Made by a program: the position numbers and the translations under genes
NCBI GenBank assembly: GCA_000437555.1
Contig: FR901028.1
Coordinates: 257,665-293,766 of the forward strand
From: Acidaminococcus sp. CAG:917
GTDB lineage: Bacteria > Bacillota > Clostridia > Christensenellales > CAG-917
DNA length: 36,102 nucleotides
Reading direction: 5' to 3'
Shown here: positions 1 to 8,836 of the stretch, piece by piece
Numbering within the stretch: position 1 is the stretch's first letter
How the letters are laid out: each line of letters opens with the position of its first letter
Notes under the pieces: model-generated
Seen by the model: the letters and a program-made list of their open reading frames with translations, nothing else
Databases searched by the model: none
What the model was told of the DNA's origin: nothing

Positions 1-2
1 CC

Positions 3-1625
3 GCCGCTATACTCGGCGCAGGATTGGGAACAATTGTTTACTTACTCTTTACGAGATTCAAAAGCCCCGTGTTTTTGGGAAGCTCATTTGCGTTCCTTAA
101 CTCATTGGGCGTGGCGATGGCTTTCGGATACTGCGGCATTATCGTAGGTTCAATCCTCGCTGGCTTGGTTTACATAATAATAGCGATAATCATTCACTTT
201 GCCGGCACCAAATGGGTCAGCAAACTTATGCCGCCCGTTATCATCGGACCTACTGTCGCTCTTATCGGTTTGTCGCTTGCAGGCAACGCAATGGGCGATA
301 TAGTCAAGGCAAGCGGAGACCTTGTGAACGGAAGCTACAACCTTTTGGGACTTCTTTGCGGACTTGTGGCATTTATCGTCATAGTGCTTTGCTCTTGCCA
401 AAAGAAAGTGAAAATGATGAGGCTCATTCCTTTTATAATAGGTATAGGCGCAGGTTACGTGCTTGCCGCATTTTTCTCGATTTTCGGATACGTTTTCGAC
501 GTCAATTATTTAAAGATAATAGATTGGTCGCCTCTTGTTAACAATTTCTCGGTGCTCGGCGATTCGCTTGCATCTGCCGGTGACAAAGTTCAGGCATTTT
601 TGACCTATCCCGACTTTGCGCTCATCGAAGGCATCAAAGAAATAGCAAGCGGTTCGACGACTATTCCGGGCAGCGTGTTGCTTGACGGAGCGGGATTTGC
701 TCAGGTTGCGCTTGCCTTCATTCCCGTTGCGCTCGTTGTTTTTGCAGAGCATATCGCAGACCATAAAAATCTCAGCTCGATAATCGGACGCGACCTCATC
801 GAAGGACAGCCGGGACTTAAAAGAACGCTCCTTGGCGACGGCGTAGGCTCTATCGTCGGAACGGTGCTCGGAATCTGCCCCAACACGACTTACGGCGAAT
901 CGGTAGGTTGTGTGGCTATCACCAGAAACGCTTCAATCCGCACCATATTCTTGGCGGCGCTCATGTGCATAATAATCTCTTTCATCAGCCCGCTTATGGC
1001 GCTTTTGCAGACTATCCCCAGCTGTGTAATGGGCGGCGTGTGCCTCACCCTTTACGGATTTATCGCCGTATCCGGACTTAAGATGTTCAAAGATATCGAC
1101 CTCGGCGAAAACAAGAACTTGTTTGTCGTATCGGCAATCCTTATAGCGGGTATCGGCGGACTCGTAATTAAAATCCCTTATCAGATTGCCGACAACGGAC
1201 TTGTCACCAACTTTATATCCATCACCTCAATCGCCACGGCTCTCATTTTGGGTATTATCACGCATGCCATAATAAACGCCGTCGAAAAGAAGCAGAATAA
1301 AGACGACGAGGCAATATCTTCGGGCGACGAGGTAGAAAGTCTTATCACGGGCGCCGTTGCTCCCAACGCCTCGTTTGAAATAAACGAGGAGGGCTCGGGC
1401 GAGGGCGGAGCCGAAATCTCGGAAGACGTCAAAGCGGAAGCGAACGAAAATGCGGTGCAGGAGAGTGAGGCGACAGCCGACAAGACAGCCGATGCGACAG
1501 CCGACGCTTCTGCGGAAACTTTTGTCGAAGAGCAACAGGCATCTGAAACGGCGAAAGAGGAAATACCTGCCGAGACCGTAAAGCCGAAGCGTGCTAAAAA
1601 GAAGACGGAAAATACAGAAGAATAA
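3..1625 (+). CDS. uraA: Uracil permease, NCS2 family (5' truncated)
   Basis: Integral membrane importer of uracil (possibly xanthine) of the nucleobase:cation symporter-2 family. The frame is open from base 3 and reads into the window as AAILGAGLGTIVYLL before GSSFAF, typical of the first membrane segments, so the true start lies upstream; TTG at 24 is an internal codon. Family signatures seen are FAEHIADHKNLSS (substrate-site Glu and His of the UraA core) and NTTYGESVG (second core Glu), among many hydrophobic helices. Oddity: the last ~110 residues (from about base 1290) form an Ala/Glu/Asp-rich low-complexity tail with TAD-type repeats ending in KPKRAKKK; UraA proteins normally stop soon after the last helix. 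upp follows 22 bases later, which favours uracil as substrate. Confidence 0.9.
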   Translation, partial: AAILGAGLGTIVYLLFTRFKSPVFLGSSFAFLNSLGVAMAFGYCGIIVGSILAGLVYIIIAIIIHFAGTKWVSKLMPPVIIGPTVALIGLSLAGNAMGDIVKASGDLVNGSYNLLGLLCGLVAFIVIVLCSCQKKVKMMRLIPFIIGIGAGYVLAAFFSIFGYVFDVNYLKIIDWSPLVNNFSVLGDSLASAGDKVQAFLTYPDFALIEGIKEIASGSTTIPGSVLLDGAGFAQVALAFIPVALVVFAEHIADHKNLSSIIGRDLIEGQPGLKRTLLGDGVGSIVGTVLGICPNTTYGESVGCVAITRNASIRTIFLAALMCIIISFISPLMALLQTIPSCVMGGVCLTLYGFIAVSGLKMFKDIDLGENKNLFVVSAILIAGIGGLVIKIPYQIADNGLVTNFISITSIATALILGIITHAIINAVEKKQNKDDEAISSGDEVESLITGAVAPNASFEINEEGSGEGGAEISEDVKAEANENAVQESEATADKTADATADASAETFVEEQQASETAKEEIPAETVKPKRAKKKTENTEE

Positions 1626-1647
1626 TTAAACAGGATAAGGAGGCATT

Positions 1648-2298
1648 ATGACGGACATTATGGAAAAGTACAAAAACGTAACTATATTCGATCATCCGCT
1701 CATTCGCCACAAAGTTGCTATACTTCGCGACGAAAACACTACTACAAAACAATTCCGTGAGCTTGTCGAGGAAATCACGACTCTTATGACCTACGAAAGT
1801 TTAAAAGACGTTCCCACAAAAAAAGTTATCGTCAAAACGCCGCTCGAGGAAACGGAGCAGAGCATGGTAGTAGACAATGCGGTGACAATCGTCCCTATTT
1901 TGAGAGCGGGACTCGGAATGGTAAACGGAGTACATTCGCTTTTTCCTACGGCAAGAGTGGGACATATAGGTATGTATCGCGATGAAGAAACATTAGAGCC
2001 CAAAGAATACTATTGCAAGCTTCCCGAGGGTATAGAAGACAGTATAGCGGTGGTTTTGGACCCGATGCTTGCAACGGGCGGAAGCGCGATAGCCGCTATC
2101 GATTTTCTGAAAAAGAAAGGCTGCAAACGCATTAAACAGATGTCTATAATAGGCGCTCCCGAGGGAATAAAGGCGCTTGCCGAAGCGCACCCCGACGTGG
2201 AGATATACGTTGCCACCTGCGACAGACAGTTAAACGAGCACGGATATATACTCCCGGGACTCGGTGATGCGGGCGACAGATTGTTCGGAACGAAATAA
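1648..2298 (+). CDS. upp: Uracil phosphoribosyltransferase
   Basis: Cytoplasmic salvage enzyme converting uracil and PRPP to UMP and pyrophosphate. The 216 residues span the whole family length (usually about 209). The PRPP loop LDPMLATGGSA, the upstream PILRAGLGM segment and the C-terminal LPGLGDAGDR motif that contacts uracil are all present. ATG at 1648 is preceded by AAGGAGG at 1637-1643. It lies 22 bases after the permease gene and ends at a strong terminator, so the two form a transport-plus-salvage transcription unit. Confidence 0.97.
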   Translation: MTDIMEKYKNVTIFDHPLIRHKVAILRDENTTTKQFRELVEEITTLMTYESLKDVPTKKVIVKTPLEETEQSMVVDNAVTIVPILRAGLGMVNGVHSLFPTARVGHIGMYRDEETLEPKEYYCKLPEGIEDSIAVVLDPMLATGGSAIAAIDFLKKKGCKRIKQMSIIGAPEGIKALAEAHPDVEIYVATCDRQLNEHGYILPGLGDAGDRLFGTK

Positions 2299-2371
2299 TC
2301 TATAAGCCGTAATGTCTTTATATTCCCTTTTTATTAATTGCTTTATAGGGGAATCGGCGGTATAAAAGTTC

Positions 2372-2402
2372 AAAAGAGAGAAGCTTTGCTTCTCTCTTTT
2401 TA
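2372..2402 (+). terminator. Intrinsic terminator of the uraA-upp unit
   Basis: A perfect 13-bp inverted repeat (2372-2384 with 2388-2400) has a TTT loop, and its right arm ends in TTTT. It lies 74 bases after the upp stop. Confidence 0.85.
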
Positions 2403-2633
2403 TTTAAAGCGGCATACGACGGCAATCGAGCGGTTCGGATTAAATCAAAATTTAGAAGCGGCGTAATGCGTAAATTTTATATTGACGTAAATTTTCGGAT
2501 GCATTCCGCATTGTATTTATTCTGCCAAGTGACTAACTCCTCTTACCGTGACGGCGAAAAAAAAAGTTTTAAACGCTTTAATAATGTTTTAATTTTTGCA
2601 GTTTAAAAATAAATTTGAAAGCGTCAAAAAAAT

Positions 2634-2855
2634 TCAGGCGTTTCTTTTGTCGATTTCTTCGGATAGGCGGCGGTGTCTTGCCACGGCTTCCAGATATTTA
2701 TGCCGCACCGTGTCGGAATATGCACTTTTATTTCCGGCTTCGTATAAGGAGCCTTTATCGTTTTGTCCGACGTTTTGTGCGTCCGAGTCGAAATTTGACA
2801 CTCTGTTGTTTTGAACTATACTGTTTTGTCTGAAAAACTCGAAAAACATAGGCAC
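2634..2855 (-). CDS. Small hypothetical protein, 73 aa
   Basis: No family recognised. The product is polar, with a central Asn/Asp/Gln-rich stretch and a basic C-terminal helix-like segment (HKYLEAVARHRRLSEEIDKRNA region). Support for a real gene: ATG at 2855 follows GAGG with five bases between (TTTTTTGAGGTGCCT then ATG), very like the site used by the M20 peptidase in this window, and the stretch is clearly richer in GC than the intergenic DNA around it. It is divergent from the lipoprotein gene at 2947. Forward-strand frames over the same DNA have no ribosome site and overlap each other. Without homologues it remains tentative. Confidence 0.45.
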   Translation of the reverse strand: MPMFFEFFRQNSIVQNNRVSNFDSDAQNVGQNDKGSLYEAGNKSAYSDTVRHKYLEAVARHRRLSEEIDKRNA

Positions 2856-2877
2856 CTCAAAAAAAGCATAAATATAT

Positions 2878-2906
2878 TTGCTAAATTCGCTTTTATATTA
2901 TATACT
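2878..2906 (+). promoter_or_regulatory. Candidate SigA promoter for the 2947 lipoprotein gene
   Basis: TTGCTA (2878-2883), 17-base spacer, TATACT (2901-2906). The -10 region overlaps an ATTATA (TATAAT on the minus strand, 2902-2897), so the two divergent genes may share this site. Confidence 0.5.
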
Positions 2907-2946
2907 ATACTAAATGTGTAAAAATGTTTCTTTAAGGAGAGGCTAA

Positions 2947-4398
2947 ATGAAAAAAAAGGTCTTGATTATATTGGCTCTTGTCGTGGCGGCGTTATCCCTT
3001 TTCGTGCTTGCGGCTTGCAACGAATACGAGTGGGGCCCGATAAGCGGCGGCGATAAAAGCGGAAACGTTATGTCAAACGGGGGTTTTGCCGTAAAACAGG
3101 GCGATTGGGTATACTTTATAAACGGTTACGACAGCTCCTCCGGCATAGATAATACCTTTGGCAGCGTGACAAAAAACGGTATTTGTAGAATAAAGCAAAA
3201 CGAGGACGGAACGTTTGAAGGTTCGGCGAAACTCGTTGTTCCCAAACAGGTTTATTGGGCAAATACTTCAAGCGGATTTGCCGTATACGGAAATTGGATA
3301 TATTACGCCTCGCCTAACAACGACGAGGACAGAACGGGCACAGCCTCCACAACCAACCTTGACTTTATGAGAACAAGCCTTGACGGAACAATCACTCAAC
3401 TGCTCTTTACGGCTTCTTCAAGGTCTTTGCAATATTGGTTTATGCCCAAAAGGATTGTAGTTTACAGCAATAACACGATTACCACGATAGATTTTACCGC
3501 CCTTAAAGAAACAAAAGAAATCTCCAAAGTCAGCGGAGACGTCGTTACGAGAAAAATAGCCGAAAACGTAACGAGCATTGTTTTTGAACCCGACAACGAT
3601 TGGAACGGCTTGGCCACGTTGGGTGATTATATCTTCTATACCAAATCGGTAAAGGAAACTTATAAAAACTACAACGAACTTTACGCAGTTAAATACGACA
3701 CGGGAAAAGTTACAAAACTTGCAACGTTAGATACTTATACAGCTGCAACAACCGTTACGTTAATCGACGGAGTATTGGAAAACGACAGTCAGATGACGCT
3801 TTTCTATTCAAAGAGTGAAGACGGCACGGCAAAAGGGCTGTTTGTCAATAAGATAGATTCTTCTTTGACCTGGAACGTTGAAACGGAAAAACGTCTGACT
3901 TCGGTAAGCCAAACTTCAATATATCCCGTCAGCTATGAAGACGGTGCGCTTGTTTCGGACAGCACCACGTCGTCGACGTATCTTTTGGACGGAACCGGCG
4001 ACATCGAAAACGTATACGTCGACGCCAACAAAATCTTGAATTCATCGTCTTATAGCATAAAGAACGTATCCAAGGGCGCAGACGGCAATCTTTACGTCTA
4101 CTATTGCGCATCGAGTGAGCCCAAAGCTCTTTATCGCATAAATCTTCGCCCCGGCGAAGGGACAAGCCCCAACGCGGTGGAAGTAATAACGGCAACGTTT
4201 AACGTGTCTTGGCTTTCGCTTGATTTCATAACTGACGGCGACCAGACCTGCGTATATTATTTCGACAGTAACGACTATAACTACGTTCACGCTTACAATC
4301 TTTCTTCGTTTGACGGCAATACCGTGGATGAAACCACGTTTATCGGTCAAATGACCAAGGCGGATAAAGAAGCAAAAGAAAAAGCAGAAAAAGAATAA
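2947..4398 (+). CDS. Lipoprotein with DUF5050-like beta-propeller repeats
   Basis: Predicted extracytoplasmic lipoprotein of 483 residues with no assignable reaction. A type II signal peptide (Lys-rich start, hydrophobic core, LAAC lipobox with Cys24) is clear. The body has several aromatic repeats of the type GDWVYFIN, GNWIYYAS, GDYIFYT and LYVYY, spaced tens of residues apart, as in DUF5050/PRLR-like propeller domains of Clostridia. A short charged tail rich in Lys and Glu closes the protein. The start follows AAGGAGAGG and the gene ends at its own terminator, so it looks monocistronic. A surface sensing or binding role is inference. Confidence 0.75.
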   Translation: MKKKVLIILALVVAALSLFVLAACNEYEWGPISGGDKSGNVMSNGGFAVKQGDWVYFINGYDSSSGIDNTFGSVTKNGICRIKQNEDGTFEGSAKLVVPKQVYWANTSSGFAVYGNWIYYASPNNDEDRTGTASTTNLDFMRTSLDGTITQLLFTASSRSLQYWFMPKRIVVYSNNTITTIDFTALKETKEISKVSGDVVTRKIAENVTSIVFEPDNDWNGLATLGDYIFYTKSVKETYKNYNELYAVKYDTGKVTKLATLDTYTAATTVTLIDGVLENDSQMTLFYSKSEDGTAKGLFVNKIDSSLTWNVETEKRLTSVSQTSIYPVSYEDGALVSDSTTSSTYLLDGTGDIENVYVDANKILNSSSYSIKNVSKGADGNLYVYYCASSEPKALYRINLRPGEGTSPNAVEVITATFNVSWLSLDFITDGDQTCVYYFDSNDYNYVHAYNLSSFDGNTVDETTFIGQMTKADKEAKEKAEKE

Positions 4399-4421
4399 TC
4401 TTGTTTTTTACTATAAATTTT

Positions 4422-4448
4422 AAAATGCTACCTTATCGGTAGCATTTT
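4422..4448. terminator. Terminator after the 2947 lipoprotein gene
   Basis: An 11-bp perfect stem (4422-4432 with 4438-4448), loop TTATC, with flanking AAAA and TTTT, so it could act in either direction. It lies 23 bases after the stop. Confidence 0.8.
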
Positions 4449-4575
4449 CCGTAAAAAAAGGCACTTGTCGGCTTGCATATCAAAAAAATATGACGGCATA
4501 GGATAAAAGGTTTTATAGGCAGTTTGTTTTGCAAACAGTCTTAATCGATTAAAATGCCGATAACAAGGAGAAAAA

Positions 4576-5298
4576 GTGAAAACTATTTTTATAACGGGCG
4601 GAGCAAGGGGAATAGGCGAGGCGACGGTAAGACGGGCGATAGGCAAATATAACGTGGCTTTCAGTTATTTATCGAGCGAGGACAGGGCAAAAGCTCTCGA
4701 AGCGGAGCTTGGCAAAAAAGGCGCGATATTTGCCGTAAAGTGCGACGTTTCCGACCCCGACAGCGTGAAAGAGGCGGTTGCCGCAGTATTAAAACGATTC
4801 GGGAAAATAGACGTTGCCGTTTTAAACGCAGGTATATCGTATCCTAAAATGCTTTGCGATATGACTTCAGACGATGTTAAAAGGACAATGGACGTAAACT
4901 TTTACGGCGTGTTTAACGTGACAAAAGAAATTTTGCCCGCAATGATATCGCGCAAGAGCGGAAAAATAATTGCGATATCTTCGATGTGGGGCGAGACGGG
5001 AGCGAGTTTAGAGTCGGATTATTCCGCTTCCAAAGCGGCGGTTATAGGTTTTTGCAAGTCGATAGCAAAAGAGGTGGCTTTGTCAAATATAAACGTAAAT
5101 GTCGTTTCCCCGGGAGTTATTAAAACCGATATGTTAAAAGGATATTCAAAAGAAGAGCTTAAAGCATTAAAAGAGGAAATACCGCTGTCGAGGCTGGGTA
5201 CGCCCGACGACGTTGCAGATGCGGTAATGTGTTTTGCCGACGGATTAGATTATGTTACGGGAGAGGTTTTAAGAGTAAACGGAGGATTTATCTGTTAA
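4576..5298 (+). CDS. Short-chain dehydrogenase/reductase, FabG-like
   Basis: NAD(P)-dependent oxidoreductase of the classical SDR family, 240 residues. Visible are the cofactor motif TGGARGIG (residues 7-14), NAG (84-86), the structural Asn108, and the catalytic Ser136, Tyr149 and Lys153 in YSASK. Overall similarity is to 3-oxoacyl-ACP reductase FabG, but there is no fatty-acid gene beside it, so the substrate is unknown. GTG at 4576 is chosen because AAGGAG lies at 4565-4570 and the protein then begins at the first Rossmann strand. It appears to be transcribed alone. Confidence 0.9.
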   Translation: MKTIFITGGARGIGEATVRRAIGKYNVAFSYLSSEDRAKALEAELGKKGAIFAVKCDVSDPDSVKEAVAAVLKRFGKIDVAVLNAGISYPKMLCDMTSDDVKRTMDVNFYGVFNVTKEILPAMISRKSGKIIAISSMWGETGASLESDYSASKAAVIGFCKSIAKEVALSNINVNVVSPGVIKTDMLKGYSKEELKALKEEIPLSRLGTPDDVADAVMCFADGLDYVTGEVLRVNGGFIC

Positions 5299-5345
5299 AT
5301 TTCAAGTCAATTATTTTAAAAATTTTCCACTGACTTTAATCGAGC

Positions 5346-5390
5346 GTTTATCATGAGCAATCGGAGAGAGCGATTGCTTGAGCGGTAAAC
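5346..5390. other. Bulged hairpin in intergenic DNA
   Basis: GTTTA and TAAAC pair at the base (5346-5350 with 5386-5390). An internal loop separates them from an 8-bp stem, AGCAATCG with CGATTGCT (5356-5363 with 5371-5378), closed by loop GAGAGAG. No T-run follows, so it is not a standard terminator. Confidence 0.4.
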
Positions 5391-5514
5391 ACGGTTTAGA
5401 TATAAAAATACAGACGAGATTCAGTGCGTTTTAATTTGAATAACTAAAATTCGACAAACGGTTCGGTGCGGGAATATGCGGAAAATAATATAAACGGACG
5501 AATAAAATCGGGCG

Positions 5515-5543
5515 AAAAAGGGCGGTAAAAAACGCCCTATTTT
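5515..5543 (+). terminator. Possible terminator after the SDR gene
   Basis: AGGGCG pairs with CGCCCT (5519-5524 with 5533-5538), with flanking A and T runs (AAAAA before, ATTTT after). It is 220 bases beyond the SDR stop, so the assignment is weak. Confidence 0.45.
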
Positions 5544-5692
5544 CAACGGAACGTCATAGCACGGAAAATAGCAGAAAAAACACGAAAAAACGATGAAAAT
5601 GCACAAAAACGGTATCATTTTATATAAATAAATTGCGTTTTTGTCGATAAATGCGGGCAAAAATAAAAATTAACTTCTTTAACTTTTTTGTA

Positions 5693-5721
5693 TTGACACT
5701 AAAAATATAATTAGGTATAAT
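5693..5721 (+). promoter_or_regulatory. Perfect-consensus SigA promoter
   Basis: TTGACA (5693-5698), spacer of exactly 17 bases, TATAAT (5716-5721), about 40 bases upstream of the 5762 start. AGGAGG follows at 5752-5757. All twelve core bases match the consensus. Confidence 0.9.
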
Positions 5722-5761
5722 TATCATACCTTAATTTTAAACAAAATTCATAGGAGGATTT

Positions 5762-8704
5762 ATGAAAAAGCTTAGTTTTAAAACAGTGGCGCTAGTAGTT
5801 ATGGCTTTGATTTTAGTCTTCGCTTTGGTTGCTTGTGGCGAAACCACAACTACCGGTGGCGGCGGCGGAAGCAGCCAAAAATATACCGGTGCCGACTATT
5901 TTACCACTTTGACAGAGTCTGTCAAGTCAATCGGTAAAGACCCCATTGAAGCAAACGAAGATATTCAAGCAAGCATTGCTCTTAATTTAGCTTTGCAAGC
6001 GGACGGTATCGCTGACCTTGACCTCAGCCTTCTTCTCGACGTGGTTTATGACCGTGCGGAAAACGGCGTTGGCAATACGTTCAGCGCGGCACACATCGCT
6101 ATCGTTGACAACAACGGCTCCTTGACCAGCGTAGGTCAAAATATTATCGCAGCAAACTATTATATTAATGACCCCACAAAGCTTTATCTTGAGCTTTGCA
6201 ATGAAAAAGTCGTCTTGTCTTTTGACGCAACAGGCGACGGCAACCAAGGTTTTGCCACATATCTTACAAACTTCCTTACCTCGACCTTTACGGCAGGTTT
6301 GTTTGAAGGACTCAGCATCGACGGCATGATTGAAACGGTCGTTGAAACTTTCGGTCCCGATTTTGCAATCGACAACCTCGCTACCGCAATCGGTTCGCTC
6401 TTCGGTTTCGACCTCAACGAATTGATTGAAATGGCGGCAGACCTTCTCGGTTTGGAAGGCGACGTTGCAAACCTCAACGGACTTTTGAGCGCGGCAGGCT
6501 CTTTGCTTATTGCCGACGGCTCTGTTAAAAAGACTACTGAAGGCACTTCCACTGTTTGGGAAGCAGCTCTTTCCGGCACTGTTACCAACCTCGTAGGTGA
6601 AATCGCTTCCGGACTTTTGGACGGACAAAGCGCTATCAAACTCATCACAAAAGTTGACGCAGAAGGCGGTATTGAAAACTTTGCAATCACCGCAAACACC
6701 GCTCCTTTCGGCAATGAAAACCCCGTTCGTTACAATGCAAAGGTTGCAATCGACAAATTTGAAATCAAAGGCATCGGCAACGCAAACGGTTCCGAGCTTG
6801 AAATCGACAAGAGCGAATACAGCGAAGATTACACCGTAGAAGCCAACCTCTCCGTAGGCGTTGAAGAAGGCCTCGTTAAACTCACTTTTGACGCTTTAAA
6901 CAGCTTGCCCGATCAATATGACGACGGCAGCTACAGCTTCAAATATATCGCAACCGAAATGGGCAAATCCGCATTGCTCACTTCCGACAGCATCACAATG
7001 CCCGCAGGTACCGAAATTGCAGGAAACCTCGATATCAGATTCCTCGGCAAAATCGCTCTTTTGAACAACGACTTCACTCAGGCTTATGCCGATATCCATT
7101 ACAACGATGAACTTATCGCTAAAGCAATCTACACTCAGGATGCAAGCGGCGTTGGCACCGTTCAGATTCAAATTGCACAATATGATAAAAAAGGCTACAT
7201 CAAGATGGTCCGCGACAACCTCATCATCATGGCAATCGAATATTTCTACAATGCCGAAGATAAGGCTGAATACGATAACTATACCACTCTTCTCGGCGAC
7301 CTCTTTGCCGCTCTTGAAGACGGAGACGTCAAGAACATCGAGTTTGCAGGCCTCAAGCTTCAACCCATGTTCCAAAGCCTCTTCTTCAACGACGACGTTC
7401 AGACTGCAGCATCGGCTGAAGACATGTTGTTCTTAAACGTTGTCAAAGTTGAAGAGAAAGCTCTCTCCGACGTATTCGTAAAAGTTCCTGATGCTGACAA
7501 CCAATACAAGAAAGTTATCGAAGTATTTGATTCCGCTCAAGCGAACGCTGACGGCAAGATGGCTGTGGCAGGACCTGCCGGCTCGCAGTTTGAAGGTAAA
7601 TTCGTTATCTACGATTATATCTCGAAAGAAAATCAAGACGATATCGTTTATAACTATGCACAGCTCTTTGCAATCTATTCAAGCCAGGATATAACCTTGG
7701 ATGACTCATATGTATCAAGCTTCAACATTTCCGCTATCTTCACAACCGTTACCAACGCTCTTACCTATGCGGCGGAAAACAAGCAGTTCAGCCTCGTTTC
7801 CATGGGCGGTTTGTGGAATACGCTCTTCGCTTATTCTGATGGCGACGTTGCAAGCGGAGACGGAATTCTTGAAAACACCGATTTCGGTCCTTTCGGATAT
7901 AAGATTATGGGTATTTTGAATACCGGCGCAATCGTTTCCGGAGGATATATTACAGGTTATGAATCAATCTCCAACGCTGAAGACCTCTATGCTATCGTAT
8001 ACACGCTCAGCAACGACGTCATCAAGCGTTATACCGACGCAGGACTTGTTCCCACCGTTAAAATAAGTCAAAAAGATAACGGTCAATTCGTTTATAACAA
8101 AAATTACGTTCTCGTTCCTTACGTTTCGGCAGATGACGAAGCAGGCGAATATCCTGCTCCCGACGAAAGATGGGATATCGAATACGTCTATGAAGCCGTC
8201 AACGGCACCGACGTATTCTATCAGACCAGCGCTACAATTTCTAAAGAAATGGCTCTTATGATTTGGGGTATCACAGCAAACGATATCACCGCCGATGAAG
8301 TTTGGCAGATAATGTCTGATCATGGCTATACCGGACAAGACTACTCCGACAACGGAGCAATCTCCAAAGCAACGCTTCAGGGTATTTTGGACGAGCTTTA
8401 TAACCAAGGTATTGTAAAAGAGCTTCTCGATATGTTCCAAGGCAGCTCTATCATTGAAGGCGTTACCAACGGAAACGAATTCTTCGATACCTTGCTCGCT
8501 TACGACGCGAAAGTTGTTTTGAAACCCGCAAGCGATTCTCTCGGACTCAGCGTTCAGATTTTGGACAGCGAAGGAGCAGTTCTTGCCAGCGCAGAGCTCG
8601 GTCTCAAAGTTATCGGTAACTCGACCGAACTCGAAAGTTTGGTAGCAGGCTTCGGCTCGTTCACCGCTGAACTCAGCGTTGACTGCTCAGTCTGGATGCC
8701 GTAA
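5762..8704 (+). CDS. Large orphan lipoprotein, 980 aa
   Basis: Function not recognised. A signal peptide with lipobox LVAC (Cys25) is followed by a Thr/Gly/Ser linker (TTTTGGGGGSS), so the body is probably tethered outside the membrane. The rest is an acidic, Asp/Asn/Gly-rich mixture of beta-type and Leu/Ala helical segments with almost no further Cys (one LCNEK and one near the C terminus). Codon use differs from the neighbours: Ile is nearly always ATC or ATT and seldom ATA, with frequent CTC, TTC and AAC, as expected of a highly expressed gene. That agrees with the perfect promoter and AGGAGG site. It is monocistronic, with its own terminator. An abundant surface or substrate-binding protein is inference only. 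Confidence 0.8.
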   Translation: MKKLSFKTVALVVMALILVFALVACGETTTTGGGGGSSQKYTGADYFTTLTESVKSIGKDPIEANEDIQASIALNLALQADGIADLDLSLLLDVVYDRAENGVGNTFSAAHIAIVDNNGSLTSVGQNIIAANYYINDPTKLYLELCNEKVVLSFDATGDGNQGFATYLTNFLTSTFTAGLFEGLSIDGMIETVVETFGPDFAIDNLATAIGSLFGFDLNELIEMAADLLGLEGDVANLNGLLSAAGSLLIADGSVKKTTEGTSTVWEAALSGTVTNLVGEIASGLLDGQSAIKLITKVDAEGGIENFAITANTAPFGNENPVRYNAKVAIDKFEIKGIGNANGSELEIDKSEYSEDYTVEANLSVGVEEGLVKLTFDALNSLPDQYDDGSYSFKYIATEMGKSALLTSDSITMPAGTEIAGNLDIRFLGKIALLNNDFTQAYADIHYNDELIAKAIYTQDASGVGTVQIQIAQYDKKGYIKMVRDNLIIMAIEYFYNAEDKAEYDNYTTLLGDLFAALEDGDVKNIEFAGLKLQPMFQSLFFNDDVQTAASAEDMLFLNVVKVEEKALSDVFVKVPDADNQYKKVIEVFDSAQANADGKMAVAGPAGSQFEGKFVIYDYISKENQDDIVYNYAQLFAIYSSQDITLDDSYVSSFNISAIFTTVTNALTYAAENKQFSLVSMGGLWNTLFAYSDGDVASGDGILENTDFGPFGYKIMGILNTGAIVSGGYITGYESISNAEDLYAIVYTLSNDVIKRYTDAGLVPTVKISQKDNGQFVYNKNYVLVPYVSADDEAGEYPAPDERWDIEYVYEAVNGTDVFYQTSATISKEMALMIWGITANDITADEVWQIMSDHGYTGQDYSDNGAISKATLQGILDELYNQGIVKELLDMFQGSSIIEGVTNGNEFFDTLLAYDAKVVLKPASDSLGLSVQILDSEGAVLASAELGLKVIGNSTELESLVAGFGSFTAELSVDCSVWMP

Positions 8705-8734
8705 AACTAAAACTAAGCTTTGAGCTTAAATAAA

Positions 8735-8763
8735 GACAGGCGGCCTTAGGCCGTCTGTTTTTT
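8735..8763 (+). terminator. Terminator of the 980-aa lipoprotein gene
   Basis: A 10-bp stem with one G-U pair (8736-8745 with 8749-8758), loop TTA, then a run of six T. Confidence 0.85.
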
Positions 8764-8764
8764 G

Positions 8765-8793
8765 TTGCTTTTTTTTAATAAATAAATTATAAT
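8765..8793 (+). promoter_or_regulatory. Candidate promoter of the glutamine synthetase operon
   Basis: TTGCTT (8765-8770), 17-base spacer, TATAAT (8788-8793), directly after the preceding terminator and 43 bases before the glnN start. The -10 is perfect; the -35 matches three of six bases. Confidence 0.5.
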
Positions 8794-8836
8794 CACATTA
8801 AAGTTATTTTGTATTGAGTTATTTGTTGGAGGACTT

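Larger units (their letters stand above)
5299..5761. other. 463-base gap with hairpins and a promoter
   Basis: AT-rich DNA between the SDR and the large lipoprotein gene. It holds a bulged hairpin (5346-5390), a weak terminator (5515-5543) and a consensus promoter (5693-5721). A reverse open frame at 5421-5660 has no ribosome site and a biased hydrophobic/aromatic composition, and is not called. Confidence 0.6.

Noticed and set aside
2596..2833. Two overlapping 72-aa forward-strand frames
   Set aside because: Neither has a ribosome site; the reverse-strand frame over the same DNA has better support.
5421..5660. 79-aa reverse-strand frame rich in Phe, Ile and Cys
   Set aside because: No ribosome site; composition is that of chance translation of AT-rich DNA, and it spans a terminator-like hairpin.
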